DNA from: an uncultured Candidatus Competibacteraceae bacterium
GTDB lineage: Bacteria; Pseudomonadota; Gammaproteobacteria; Competibacterales; Competibacteraceae
Length of the DNA: 64,000 bases
Assembly: GCA_903879705.1 (NCBI GenBank)
Contig: CAIRMO010000126.1
Location: 42,554-106,553, forward strand
Direction: 5' to 3'
Shown here: positions 56,472 through 64,000 of the stretch, in pieces
Position numbering within the stretch: position 1 is the first letter of the stretch
Layout of the letters: each line of letters opens with the position of its first letter
Program-made: the position numbers and the translations under genes
The notes under the pieces: generated by a model
What the model saw: only the letters and a program-made list of their open reading frames with translations
What the model was told of the DNA's origin: nothing
Databases searched by the model: none

Positions 56472-57929
56472 ATGTTCTACGGTCTCTCGAAATCCCGGCT
56501 GATGGCGTTCCAACAATGTCCGAAACGGCTCTGGCTATATGTCCATCGCCATGAGTTACAGGAATTTTCTGAAGAAACCGAGCAGCGATTTCAAATTGGC
56601 TTTCAAGTCGGTGACATCGCCCGCAGCCTGCACCCCGACGGCATCCTGATTGAGGGAGAGAATCTGGTAGAGACGCTGGAACTGACCCGCCAAGCATTGG
56701 CTGAACATCCCGACCGACCCTTGTTTGAGGCTACTTTTCAGCGCGATAACGTCCTGGTTCGCGCCGATGTGTTATTGCCAGAAGCGGGCGGCTACCGGTT
56801 GCGCGAAGTGAAAGCCAGCACCAAAGTTAAAGGCGAGCATTACGCGGATTGTGCGATTCAGGCGTGGGTGATTGGCGGTTCGGTCAAAGTCACTGGTGTC
56901 GAATTGGCCCATGTGGACAACACCTTTGTCTATCCGGGCGGCGATCATTATCAGGGTTTATTTAAGCCGGAGGCGCTGGACGCCGATCTGTCCAATTTAC
57001 TGCCACTGGTTCCTGATTGGGTGGCTCAAGCCCGCGCTGTTCTTGCCGGAACGGAGCCGGCTATTACTCACGGCGATCAATGCAGCACACCTTATGATTG
57101 CCCATTCCAGCACTACTGTACGAGGGATCAATCGCAGATTGAATATCCGCTGCATTGTCTCCCTTATCTCCAAGGGGAGCGGTTGCAGGGTTTAATTGAC
57201 CTCGGCATTGAGGATGTGCGCCATATCCCGGATGATTATGCACTGACGGAAAATCAGGCTCGAGTAGCGCGGGTGATCAAATCAGGTCAGGCTGAACTCG
57301 ATTTAGCCATTCAGATGATCATGAGCGAGTTTCCTTATCCACGCTATTACCTGGATTTTGAAACCACACAAGTTGCGGTACCGATCTGGCCCGGAACCCG
57401 GCCTTATCAGCAATTGCTATTGCAGTGGTCCTGTCATGTTGAAAACGCGGCCTATGAGTTGATGCATCATGCGTTTCTTGCTCAAGGTTTTGACGATCCG
57501 CGCCGGGCGTTTGCTGAGAAACTGATTAACACGTTGGGTGATACTGGGCCGGTGTTTGTCTATAACAAAGCCTTTGAGGCAACGCGACTTTCGGAACTCG
57601 CTGAACTATTTCCTGATTTGAAGGCGGCGATCGAAGCGATCATCATGCGGATCGTCGATTTATTGCCGCTCACTCGACAGTATTATTGCCATCCGGATAT
57701 GAAGGGACGCTGGTCGATTAAAGCGGTGTTGCCGACGATTGCCCCGGAATTAGCTTACGATGATCTAGAAATTGGCGATGGTGGTGCGGCGATGGGCGCA
57801 TGGCGGGAAATTTATCATCCCGATACTGCGGATAGCCGTCGCGCTAAATTATATGCGGATCTGGCCGAATATTGTGCGCTGGATACTCAAGCATTGGTGC
57901 GACTGGCGGCATTTTTGGGCGGCGCATAA
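56472..57929 (+). CDS. DUF2779 double nuclease: Cas4-like PD-(D/E)XK plus DEDD exonuclease
   Basis: A 485-residue protein. The N-terminal half resembles Cas4/AddB-type nucleases: a lone Cys in LMAFQQCPKRLWLY, the active-site Asp in VRADVLLPE, E-x-K in YRLREVKAST, and a distal Cys cluster CSTPYDCPFQHYC that would complete a Fe-S site. The C-terminal half (about 295-480) is a DnaQ-like 3'-5' exonuclease (DUF2779) with YYLDFETTQ, FVYNKAFEATRLSEL and YCALDTQAL supplying the DEDD acidic residues. DUF2779 proteins are found in defence-rich contexts. There is no CRISPR array in the window. Confidence 0.85.
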   Translation: MFYGLSKSRLMAFQQCPKRLWLYVHRHELQEFSEETEQRFQIGFQVGDIARSLHPDGILIEGENLVETLELTRQALAEHPDRPLFEATFQRDNVLVRADVLLPEAGGYRLREVKASTKVKGEHYADCAIQAWVIGGSVKVTGVELAHVDNTFVYPGGDHYQGLFKPEALDADLSNLLPLVPDWVAQARAVLAGTEPAITHGDQCSTPYDCPFQHYCTRDQSQIEYPLHCLPYLQGERLQGLIDLGIEDVRHIPDDYALTENQARVARVIKSGQAELDLAIQMIMSEFPYPRYYLDFETTQVAVPIWPGTRPYQQLLLQWSCHVENAAYELMHHAFLAQGFDDPRRAFAEKLINTLGDTGPVFVYNKAFEATRLSELAELFPDLKAAIEAIIMRIVDLLPLTRQYYCHPDMKGRWSIKAVLPTIAPELAYDDLEIGDGGAAMGAWREIYHPDTADSRRAKLYADLAEYCALDTQALVRLAAFLGGA

Positions 57930-57952
57930 ACAACGTTCATATCCCCCACTTC

Positions 57953-57979
57953 GGATTCTCCTCCGTAATGGAGGAGGAA
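57953..57979. repeat. Short hairpin in intergenic gap
   Basis: TCTCCTCC followed by a GTAAT loop and GGAGGAGG makes an 8-bp stem between the DUF2779 gene and the J-domain gene. It may attenuate the transcript or be a small dispersed repeat. Confidence 0.35.
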
Positions 57980-57996
57980 GCAATCAGGAGTAACCC

Positions 57997-58731
57997 ATGT
58001 TATTTCAAGATGTTGATTATTTAGATTACGCCGCTTCGCGGATTACCAAAACTCTGCTGGCTACGTTTTTCAATAAAAATACGATGTTTGGCACGCAATT
58101 TTCCCATGATCAAATTATTGCCAGCGCCTATAATTTTGCACAAAAATTGGAGGAAAACCGCAACTCTGATGATCTGGTGAATTACTTGGCAATCAATGCC
58201 GTTGAGGAGTGGGAGGAAAAGCTCAGAGAACTCTGGCAACAGGACATCGAGCGACGGGCAAGGCGTCGCCAGAAGCGCCTCCGTCTCAAACAGCTTTACC
58301 AGCACGAGACGTTAGAGCAGAAAGTCCAGCGGTTGGCCGGCAACAGCCAACTAGATTACGACAAAATCCGGTTAGTGATCGAGGCCGATCTGGCGCTGGC
58401 GAATCCGACGCCCGCCCGCATCCGGGAGCGGCGGGAATGGATTGCCCGCTTGATCGGCGAGTATCGCCAACGCGGACAGTGGCAAAACAAGCCTTTCCCG
58501 ATGACCCAGGAAGAACGCAAGGCGCTCTACCGCAAGGGAGCAGCTCGTATGCACCCGGACCGCGCGGAAAATGCCGCAGACTACCAGTATCGCAACATGA
58601 TGATGGCTATTCTTAACAAGGCTAACGATGCGGATGACGGGGATCGGATGCGCGACCTGCTGCATGACTACGAACTTCGCCCCAAAGCCACTACTGGCGA
58701 GGAACAGGACACCCGGCTGGAATTCGCCTGA
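57997..58731 (+). CDS. J-domain protein of unknown partner
   Basis: A 244-residue protein. The C-terminal region (about 170-225) is a divergent J domain: RKALYRKGAARMHPDRAEN contains the invariant HPD tripeptide, followed by a helix MMMAILNKANDADDGDRMRDLL, as in bacterial J-domain proteins with an N-terminal extension. The middle (about 70-135) is a highly basic, coiled-coil-like stretch. Such proteins recruit and stimulate an Hsp70; which one is not known. A good AGGAG Shine-Dalgarno precedes the ATG. Confidence 0.75.
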   Translation: MLFQDVDYLDYAASRITKTLLATFFNKNTMFGTQFSHDQIIASAYNFAQKLEENRNSDDLVNYLAINAVEEWEEKLRELWQQDIERRARRRQKRLRLKQLYQHETLEQKVQRLAGNSQLDYDKIRLVIEADLALANPTPARIRERREWIARLIGEYRQRGQWQNKPFPMTQEERKALYRKGAARMHPDRAENAADYQYRNMMMAILNKANDADDGDRMRDLLHDYELRPKATTGEEQDTRLEFA

Positions 58732-58818
58732 TTCGCCGTATCCGGGGAACTTGACTGTGGCGGCATCTCCGCGCGGTATTTGGAGATGAACACCGCAATG
58801 AAGATTTAACGGTCTTAT

Positions 58819-58850
58819 CCCCTCTCCGGTCTGCCGGGGAGGGTGAGGGA
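58819..58850. repeat. Dispersed hairpin repeat
   Basis: CCTCTCCGG, loop TCTG, CCGGGGAGG followed by GTGAGGGA. It is related, in opposite orientation, to the repeat at 55921-55953 and sits in the gap before the gene at 58887. Confidence 0.45.
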
Positions 58851-58886
58851 CATCATAAAAATGCAGGAATCTCGTCGAGGTCATTT

Positions 58887-59378
58887 ATGCCTACATCGTT
58901 TCCACAGCGATTGTTTAATGACTGGCTGGCGCAAAATCGCTCGCGGTTCAGCCATCCACCCATGGCGATCCGTCGCCGCAAGGACTACCTGAAGTTTCGC
59001 TTTACCGGAGTGGCTTCCTCGGTTTGGGGCAGTATTAATGACTGGGGCGGCATGGTCATTGGTGTGGATTATCGGGGCGAATGCTGGGATTTAGTGGCAG
59101 ACTTGGATATTGTTCCGAGGCGACTGACTACAGGTGGCTATATTTGCCGACTATGTGATGCGGATACTCGGACGATCTATCCAAGTCGGGAGGCGATCTG
59201 GATGGAACATGGCTTTGAACCCTTGCTGAAGTGGTGCAACCAGCAGTTTCAGGCCGATCAGTGGGCGAGCGTATGGGGGACTGATGGCGGAAGATGGGTT
59301 CAACTCGGTCCATTGCTGGATGATGCTGCGACCGCTAAACCGGAATTTCTGACGCAGTATCCGTTGCTTTGCGGTTAA
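58887..59378 (+). CDS. Hypothetical protein, 163 aa
   Basis: I do not recognise this protein. It has a compact N-terminal basic part (SFPQRLFNDWLAQNRSRFS), a beta-rich middle (VASSVWGSINDWGGMVIGVDY, CWDLVADLDIVP) and a CRLCDADTRTIYPSREAIW segment with a single Cys pair. Good composition and a GAGG Shine-Dalgarno support it. It lies immediately before the PP2C gene in the same direction. Confidence 0.65.
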   Translation: MPTSFPQRLFNDWLAQNRSRFSHPPMAIRRRKDYLKFRFTGVASSVWGSINDWGGMVIGVDYRGECWDLVADLDIVPRRLTTGGYICRLCDADTRTIYPSREAIWMEHGFEPLLKWCNQQFQADQWASVWGTDGGRWVQLGPLLDDAATAKPEFLTQYPLLCG

Positions 59379-59458
59379 TGTTCGAGTCGCCTGGCGATTC
59401 CACAATGATGCTGGGCGATCAAACAATGGCATGAAAGCTGATTCAGGGGAGAATGGCG

Positions 59459-60235
59459 ATGTTCGAGATTGCGTACACTATGCACCGGGGCAGGCAGAAC
59501 CTTCATCAGGAAGACTGTATTTTGGTCAACGGTGCGCTCTATCAGGAGTGCGTGTTGCCTGTGGCGGCGTTGTCACTGGCGGCGGACGAGGTGCTGCTGG
59601 CGGTGGCTGATGGCGTACATTCCAGCCCGATGCCGCACCGGGCCAGCCGGACGGTGTTGGAGGAATTGACCCAGGCGATTCGGCAACACCCGGAGTGGTT
59701 GCAGGAGGGCTTTGTCGCTAACCGGCATTTGCGGCAAGTCCAGGAACGGTTGGCTGACCGGTTGGCCGTTCGCCCCCAAACCTTCGGCACGGCTTCGACG
59801 ATCGCCGTGGCGCATATTCGGGGGCAACGGGCGGCTATACTGAATGTGGGCGATTCACGGGTATACCACAGCAACGGGGAAGGGCAGTGGCAGCGGTTAT
59901 CCAAGGATCATACGGTCTTGCAGGGAATGATTGACAAGGGACAGGCATTGCCGGATACGGTATACTCCAGCATGTATATGATGCTTGAGCATGTGTTGTG
60001 CGCCGACCATGAAGAAAATGATTTCGCCATTCATCGGATCATGGTTCCGCTGATGTCAGACGACAGGCTGGTGCTGTGCAGCGATGGCATTCATGATGAA
60101 ATTGGTGAAGAAACGATGTGGACGTTGTTTGATCCGTCGCTGGATGTTAAGGCGCAAACCAAAATATGGCGGGATGCGGTTTGGCGGCATGGCGCGAAGG
60201 ATAATTTGTCGCTGGTGGTGGTGGTGATCGAATAG
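59459..60235 (+). CDS. PP2C-family protein phosphatase
   Basis: About 258 residues, with the PP2C (PPM) motifs in order: NLHQEDCILVN (QED), LLAVADGVHSS (ADG metal ligands), FGTASTIAVAHI, LNVGDSRVYHSNG, LSKDHT, LVLCSDGIHDEIG and KDNLSLVVVVIE (DN metal ligand). It should remove phosphate from Ser/Thr in a Mn/Mg-dependent way. The ATG at 59459 is better spaced from the GGGGAG than the one at 59453. It is the natural eraser for a signal read by the FHA protein upstream; the kinase may lie elsewhere. Confidence 0.9.
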   Translation: MFEIAYTMHRGRQNLHQEDCILVNGALYQECVLPVAALSLAADEVLLAVADGVHSSPMPHRASRTVLEELTQAIRQHPEWLQEGFVANRHLRQVQERLADRLAVRPQTFGTASTIAVAHIRGQRAAILNVGDSRVYHSNGEGQWQRLSKDHTVLQGMIDKGQALPDTVYSSMYMMLEHVLCADHEENDFAIHRIMVPLMSDDRLVLCSDGIHDEIGEETMWTLFDPSLDVKAQTKIWRDAVWRHGAKDNLSLVVVVIE

Positions 60236-60382
60236 CGGTAGTATGATAGCCAATTATCGGTAGGCAAAAAATCGATGAGATAAGGTTCAGGATCACGACT
60301 CTATTCATTGAAGAAGTACAGATGAAATTGCCTACCTCAATGCTCGTTGCAGTTTTTTCTACAACTAATGAGGAGAATCAAC

Positions 60383-61477
60383 ATGAACATAACTCTGCGT
60401 AATGGTTCGGTTTTTTTGGAACCGATTTCTTTGGATCATGAAAGTGATAATCATGAAATTAATAGAGATATCCATGTCTCAATTCAAAGTGAAAGTCAAG
60501 AGGATTTGGATCATGAAGGTGATAATAACGAAAGTGATACTCATGAAATTAATAGAGATATCCATGTCTCAATTCAAAGTGAAAGTCAAGAGGATTTTGA
60601 ACAATCCCTCCGTCAACTTCTTAATTGGTTATTAGAAGGTGTTTTAAATATAGATAATCTTATATTTACAGAGGGTGGAAATTTTAAGATTCCTAATTGG
60701 TTTATTTCTGCACTTCAAGAATTAGGTGTTGGGATTTCTATTATTAACCCTGATGGCTCTACATCCCTTCCTACTATTCAAGGAATCACGAATGCAACTT
60801 GGCTTACATGCAAATATCCCGGAAAAGAGGATGTGCTATGGACTCCGTGCATTCGTAAGTTCTTCCTTGAGAAAAAGCCGATCTTGCCAGTATCTGCTTG
60901 TATTGATAGCTTAACAAATGGGCCAAGATATACAGCCCGAATGCGGTCTCGCTACTTGCATGTTGATGGAAAATTATTGCCACCTAATTGTGGACCAGGT
61001 GTGTTTTTACCAAAGATTAGTGCAAGATTTGGTCTAAACTTAGGGATCCATCCCGGTCGATATAGAATCGTCAATGGTAACAATTACGATATCGCTGGTT
61101 TAGTATTCGATATGGTCTTAATTAAACCAGGTCAACAAGGCATAGTCATAATGGAAAACAAGCCATATTACGAATCAACCCTAACCTTTAATCAAGGTGT
61201 TGGAGGTGATTACATTCGTTTCGTTCGATGGCTTGATAGGTTAAATATCCCCTGTGAATATATTATAATTTGCTCCACCTCGTGGAATGTTGACTTGAAG
61301 CCAATCCAAGACGAGTTGACTCTTAACTGCTTTGGATTGGTTTTTATAGAAGATATATTTAGCGCAATGGCTGGTTATAAATTTAGGTATCCTTCTATCC
61401 ATGAACCATGGAGTTTATTCACTAATAAAGCGCCAGATTATATATCTTGGAAAGATTATATCGCGCTTTATCCATAG
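60383..61477 (+). CDS. AT-rich hypothetical protein with internal 30-residue repeat, possible nuclease fold
   Basis: About 364 residues, distinctly AT-rich against its neighbours. GAGGAG precedes the chosen ATG. An exact 57-base repeat (60451-60507 and 60541-60597, period 90) encodes HEINRDIHVSIQSESQED twice. Near residue 240, DIAGLVFDMVLI and, 12-15 residues on, GIVIMENKPYYES give a D...ExK pattern with a downstream FNQGVGGDYIRFVRWL, as in PD-(D/E)XK folds; this is an inference. The repeat period of exactly 30 codons keeps the frame, so copy number could vary without breaking the gene. Confidence 0.65.
   Translation: MNITLRNGSVFLEPISLDHESDNHEINRDIHVSIQSESQEDLDHEGDNNESDTHEINRDIHVSIQSESQEDFEQSLRQLLNWLLEGVLNIDNLIFTEGGNFKIPNWFISALQELGVGISIINPDGSTSLPTIQGITNATWLTCKYPGKEDVLWTPCIRKFFLEKKPILPVSACIDSLTNGPRYTARMRSRYLHVDGKLLPPNCGPGVFLPKISARFGLNLGIHPGRYRIVNGNNYDIAGLVFDMVLIKPGQQGIVIMENKPYYESTLTFNQGVGGDYIRFVRWLDRLNIPCEYIIICSTSWNVDLKPIQDELTLNCFGLVFIEDIFSAMAGYKFRYPSIHEPWSLFTNKAPDYISWKDYIALYP
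60440..60597 (+). repeat. Direct repeat, 68 bp with period 90, inside the AT-rich gene
   Basis: Bases 60440-60507 and 60530-60597 match at all but one position. TTGGATCATGAA also occurs at both 60431 and 60507. This is a recent in-frame tandem duplication. Confidence 0.9.
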
Positions 61478-61485
61478 ACCGTTTG

Positions 61486-61698
61486 TCAATGGGTTATACA
61501 TTCAGCAACCGGCTCCGTCGGATTAAGATAGAGGACAGGCGTACCTCGTAGCGGATAGCGGTCAGGACACGAAGACGTTTCCGGTTGTACCTGAATAATG
61601 ACCTGAATAATCGTGCCCGCTTTCAGCGGCAGATGATCTAAAATCAGTGTGCCATCCTGCTGAATAACGGTCTCAATGTAGTAAGTTTGCGTAGTCAT
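61486..61698 (-). CDS. Small antitoxin-like protein, 70 aa, possibly 3'-truncated
   Basis: A 70-residue protein with start TQTYYIETVIQQDGTLILDH and KAGTIIQVIIQVQPE; such proteins are common as upstream members of small two-gene units in environmental bacteria and look antitoxin-like (AbrB-type beta-rich start). Relatives as I remember them continue past TEPVAE with a SDW-type ending, while this one ends in ECITH, so the 3' end may have been replaced. Its ATG overlaps the stop of the 51-residue gene upstream. Confidence 0.5.
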   Translation of the reverse strand: MTTQTYYIETVIQQDGTLILDHLPLKAGTIIQVIIQVQPETSSCPDRYPLRGTPVLYLNPTEPVAECITH

Positions 61699-61850
61699 AG
61701 CTTTCCACCTGATTTGATCGCGTTTTCCAACAGTTGCCGGTAGCGGTTTTCAAAGTATTCTTCCAATGCTGGACGGTTGATATCCGCCACAGCAGCAGGC
61801 GAGATCGGTATTTCATCGGCACAAATCAACTCTGATTCTGCCTCGTTCAT
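61695..61850 (-). CDS. Small hypothetical protein, 51 aa
   Basis: A 51-codon frame (NEAESELICADEIPISPAAV, then RPALEEYFENRYRQLLENAI) with ATGA overlap to the next leftward gene. It resembles a helical linker fragment rather than a known domain. The coupling supports expression; the function is unknown. It lies 24 bases downstream of the WYL regulator stop in transcription order. Confidence 0.5.
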   Translation of the reverse strand: MNEAESELICADEIPISPAAVADINRPALEEYFENRYRQLLENAIKSGGKL

Positions 61851-61874
61851 GATCTCGCCTGACCGTTTATTGCC

Positions 61875-63137
61875 TCATTGATCCAGTTCAGATTCAGAAT
61901 CTGGCGTAGCAGTCGGCGGCGCTTTTGGAGTGGAATACATCCGATTCATCCAGTACCCATTTTGCGCCATTTCACCGCGCAAATTCTCTGGTTCCAGCAC
62001 TTCGACCTTGGAGCCAAATGACAGCAGCCACCAGCGTAATTGTGCCGTATCGTTGACCGTTGCAGTCAAGCGAAAATGGTTATCGTCGTCGTTATCTACA
62101 ATTTGATCAGCGGATAACCGGGTTTCCATGAGGTGCGATCCGGCGTATTTCCAAAAGCGGGTCACTAGGCGAATCGGTTCACCACTGCCGCCCATACCCT
62201 GACTCCGCTCGACTTCCCGATCAATCCAATCGACATTGAAAGCCGCTGGTTTTCTGGCCGCATCGTCTAAAACCTTGGCCGATACCATTCGATGCAAAGC
62301 CAGTTGCCGCACATCGGTAAAGTCGTTGATCATGCAAAGCAGATAAAATGCCGGGCCACGTTGTAAATAAACGAGGGGATGGATAATCCAATGCGCTGGT
62401 TCATCACGCCAAAGTTGTTGATATTCAATTTCGCATTGCTGATTCCTGAATAATCCCTCCAGGATAGCCTCGCGGATGGCTTCTTGGTTGCCTTGCCATT
62501 GTTCGCGGCTCATTTTTGCTAAAAGTGCAGGATGCGGTTCTGGGGACAGCAACGACTGCGTTGGTGGAACCACCCGAACTTTCCTTTCCCAAGTGTTGGT
62601 CGTATCCCATTTGGGCATGATTTCACATTGACTGCGGGCAGCATTCAGGTAAGGCTGCAACGCATCGTAAGATTCCTTTGGCAGCAACGGTTTTAGCATT
62701 AACTCCATCAAGCGGAAACCAATGATTTCGCCAATGGAAAACTTTGGAAAGAGCTTGATCCTGGAATCAAAACCCATAGGCCAGCGCCATTTTCCAGTCC
62801 AGTAATTTTCATCTTCCTCTTGATCTTGCTGTTTCCCTTTTTTCTGCGTTTTCGCCTTTTTTTCCTCATCTTCTACCACTTCCATAAAACCAGCCTTCTC
62901 CAATTGTTTCAAAGTACGCAGCACCAAAGTTGGAGCAATATCGTCACCATCTTTGCGTAACTTTTTAGCAATCTCTTGAGTGGTTAGTTCCTGATTTTTC
63001 CGGATGAACATTGTCAAAATATTCAGCCGGCGATGAATCGTTTTGATCGCTTTTTCGTCTTCACGATGAATCGGGTTGATCATCCGCTCATCATTTTTGC
63101 TCTTTTCTCCCGTTTCGCTTTTCTCATCTTTTTTCAT
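61875..63137 (-). CDS. WYL-domain transcriptional regulator
   Basis: A 420-residue regulator. After a charged start, a winged helix-turn-helix (about 38-95: RRLNILTMFIRKNQELTTQE, LRTLKQLEKAGFMEVV) is followed by a Lys/Glu-rich insert, the WYL domain (about 235-310: IEYQQLWRDEPAHWIIHPLVYLQ, YLLCMINDFTDVRQLALHRM) and a WCX-like C-terminus (LRWWLLSFGSKVEVLEPE). WYL regulators often repress defence operons until a nucleotide or DNA ligand appears. It is transcribed leftward, opposite to the island, and may control it. Confidence 0.88.
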   Translation of the reverse strand: MKKDEKSETGEKSKNDERMINPIHREDEKAIKTIHRRLNILTMFIRKNQELTTQEIAKKLRKDGDDIAPTLVLRTLKQLEKAGFMEVVEDEEKKAKTQKKGKQQDQEEDENYWTGKWRWPMGFDSRIKLFPKFSIGEIIGFRLMELMLKPLLPKESYDALQPYLNAARSQCEIMPKWDTTNTWERKVRVVPPTQSLLSPEPHPALLAKMSREQWQGNQEAIREAILEGLFRNQQCEIEYQQLWRDEPAHWIIHPLVYLQRGPAFYLLCMINDFTDVRQLALHRMVSAKVLDDAARKPAAFNVDWIDREVERSQGMGGSGEPIRLVTRFWKYAGSHLMETRLSADQIVDNDDDNHFRLTATVNDTAQLRWWLLSFGSKVEVLEPENLRGEMAQNGYWMNRMYSTPKAPPTATPDSESELDQ

Positions 63138-63202
63138 GGAATTCTCCGTTCAAAGAGGGACTGACCCAAATTGGGCATCCATCGCGGATGCCCGGCATGA
63201 TG

Positions 63203-63613
63203 TTACCGATTCACCGCCCCATCCTGTTCGTAGGGCTGAAAGCGGCGACTGTCAAAATGATAGACCAGAAAATCGCCGTCCCGATGCAGAATGCCCATCT
63301 GCATATCCAACGGCTCCCGATAATACGTCATCCCGGCTTCCTCTTCATGATCGAGGAGCGGCGGATCGAGCAATTCCACCACAATTGCCGGATGGCCGTA
63401 AGCCGGAAAGCGTTTGTTCTTCAGCCCCGGCTTCCAGATCGCCAGCATCCCCGGCTGCAGCGTTTTCTCCCGGCCATTGGTCAGGCGCTGATACAGGGTT
63501 TGCAGACGGTCACCAACATCGTCATCCGGATCAACCAGCAATTCGTTATCGCTATCGTCGATATTCGCCAGAATTTTCTTGATTTCCGGATCAATATTGC
63601 TTTTGCGCGCCAT
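63203..63613 (-). CDS. Hypothetical protein, 136 aa
   Basis: I do not recognise this family. The ATG at 63613 (MARKSNIDPEIKKIL) has AGGAG 7 bases upstream. Blocks DVGDRLQTLYQRLTNGREKTL, GMLAIWKPGLKNKRFPAYGHPAIVVELL and FLVYHFDSRRFQPYE suggest a small beta-barrel with a helical start. It lies 65 bases before the WYL gene in the same leftward direction and may be its operon partner. Confidence 0.65.
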   Translation of the reverse strand: MARKSNIDPEIKKILANIDDSDNELLVDPDDDVGDRLQTLYQRLTNGREKTLQPGMLAIWKPGLKNKRFPAYGHPAIVVELLDPPLLDHEEEAGMTYYREPLDMQMGILHRDGDFLVYHFDSRRFQPYEQDGAVNR

Positions 63614-63720
63614 AGCAGGCTCCTGGTGTTGAAAAAGGTTAAAGGGCAAGGCTGAAGGTTAAAAAAGGGCTAGGCGGATACGGATCAATCACTGCTCAAT
63701 ATAGCAATTCATGAGGACGG

Positions 63721-63857
63721 ATTGCGTCATGACGCAGTTCGTCGGAGGTCGAGCGCATCCTATACCGCATACCGACCCCGATTGACTCAAATGATGCCGG
63801 CAGGATGCGACGAATTCCGTCACGACGCAATTCGTCCGGTCTCAGGCACATTCTATG
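63721..63857. promoter_or_regulatory. Paired palindromic sites between divergent genes
   Basis: Two imperfect direct repeats, 63721-63764 and 63814-63857, spaced 93 bp; their first 23 bases agree at 19 or 20 places. Copy 1 contains the perfect palindrome TGCGTCATGACGCA (63723-63736). Copy 2 lies in an inverted repeat GACGAATT (63809-63816) / AATTCGTC (63829-63836). GACGCAATTCG is shared with copy B of the island's upstream element (54171). Position between divergent genes fits an operator, for example for the WYL protein. Confidence 0.5.
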
Positions 63858-63888
63858 TAGCATCGTTTTTCAACCCCAGGAGCGCACC

Positions 63889-64000
63889 ATGAACCTTTCC
63901 CATTTTCTGCAAGCCAGCGCCCATCCCGCTATGCCTCTGAAGGATGACGAGGCCGCTGCCTACCGAACCTTGCTCGGCCGCTGGTTGATCGATCTGACCC
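63889..64000 (+). CDS. Start of an unidentified gene (partial)
   Basis: An ATG with AGGAG 8 bases upstream opens a frame that runs off the window after 37 codons (MNLSHFLQASAHPAMPLKDD, then AAYRTLLGRWLIDLT). It is divergent from the 63203 gene and sits behind the paired palindromic sites. Too little is visible to name it. Confidence 0.7.
   Translation, partial: MNLSHFLQASAHPAMPLKDDEAAAYRTLLGRWLIDLT

Noticed and set aside
56472..57929. Cas4 of a CRISPR system
   Set aside because: The N-terminus is Cas4-like, but the chain has a DUF2779 exonuclease domain and no CRISPR components are nearby.

Overview
The window reads as chromosome of a gammaproteobacterium with a GC content near 58 percent. 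The main support is the order rpsF-priB-rpsR-rplI-dnaB-alr-radA (priB is confined to beta/gammaproteobacteria), an A-type RNase P RNA, EttA, B12-dependent MetH and a VolA-like extracellular lipase. The mix of Uma2 nucleases, MITE/REP debris and WYL/RtcB/FHA genes resembles the Competibacter/Contendobacter type of environmental gammaproteobacteria, but that last step is a guess.

Bases 1-39,300 are mostly housekeeping: the end of a MacA-like adaptor plus a split MacB exporter; rnpB; a leftward cobalamin run (cbiX-cobH-cobL-cobI); a Uma2 nuclease; pgeF-rluD; a methyltransferase; metH-yraN-ettA; a secreted lipase; guaB and guaA with a sensor kinase and tadA; tRNA-Ser(CGA); argG with a 52-residue lysine-rich gene; a dead IS630 transposase; the leftward rpsF-to-radA replication/ribosome operon; an iron alcohol dehydrogenase fused to SCP2; a small crcB-DUF190 operon; and a PIN-PhoH ATPase.

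Bases 39,300-46,550 are a decaying accessory zone. It holds a broken repeat protein, gene fragments, small hypotheticals, a second Uma2 gene, an AT-rich membrane protein, a truncated AlbA_2 gene and two orphan antitoxins, each preceded by what looks like the C-terminal stub of its lost toxin.

Bases 46,550-64,000 are the most interesting part: a rightward island of regulatory, RNA-repair and nuclease genes. It contains a double AAA+ ATPase, a phosphatase-like protein whose catalytic Arg is His, a histidine phosphatase, a Sir2-type deacylase interrupted by a 116-bp MITE, an acidic unknown protein, the RtcB ligase-PrfH release factor pair, a GIY-YIG (DUF123) protein, an FHA-ARPP-1 fusion, a zinc-ribbon protein, a Cas4-like/DEDD double nuclease (DUF2779), a J-domain protein, a PP2C phosphatase, an AT-rich protein with an exact internal repeat and a leftward WYL regulator. 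The AAA+ gene and the FHA-ARPP-1 gene share a roughly 150-bp upstream element (two conserved blocks at nearly identical spacing), which suggests co-regulation. I infer, but cannot prove, that this island is a stress or anti-phage response locus in which phospho-signalling (FHA/PP2C) accompanies repair of damaged RNA and stalled ribosomes (RtcB/PrfH).
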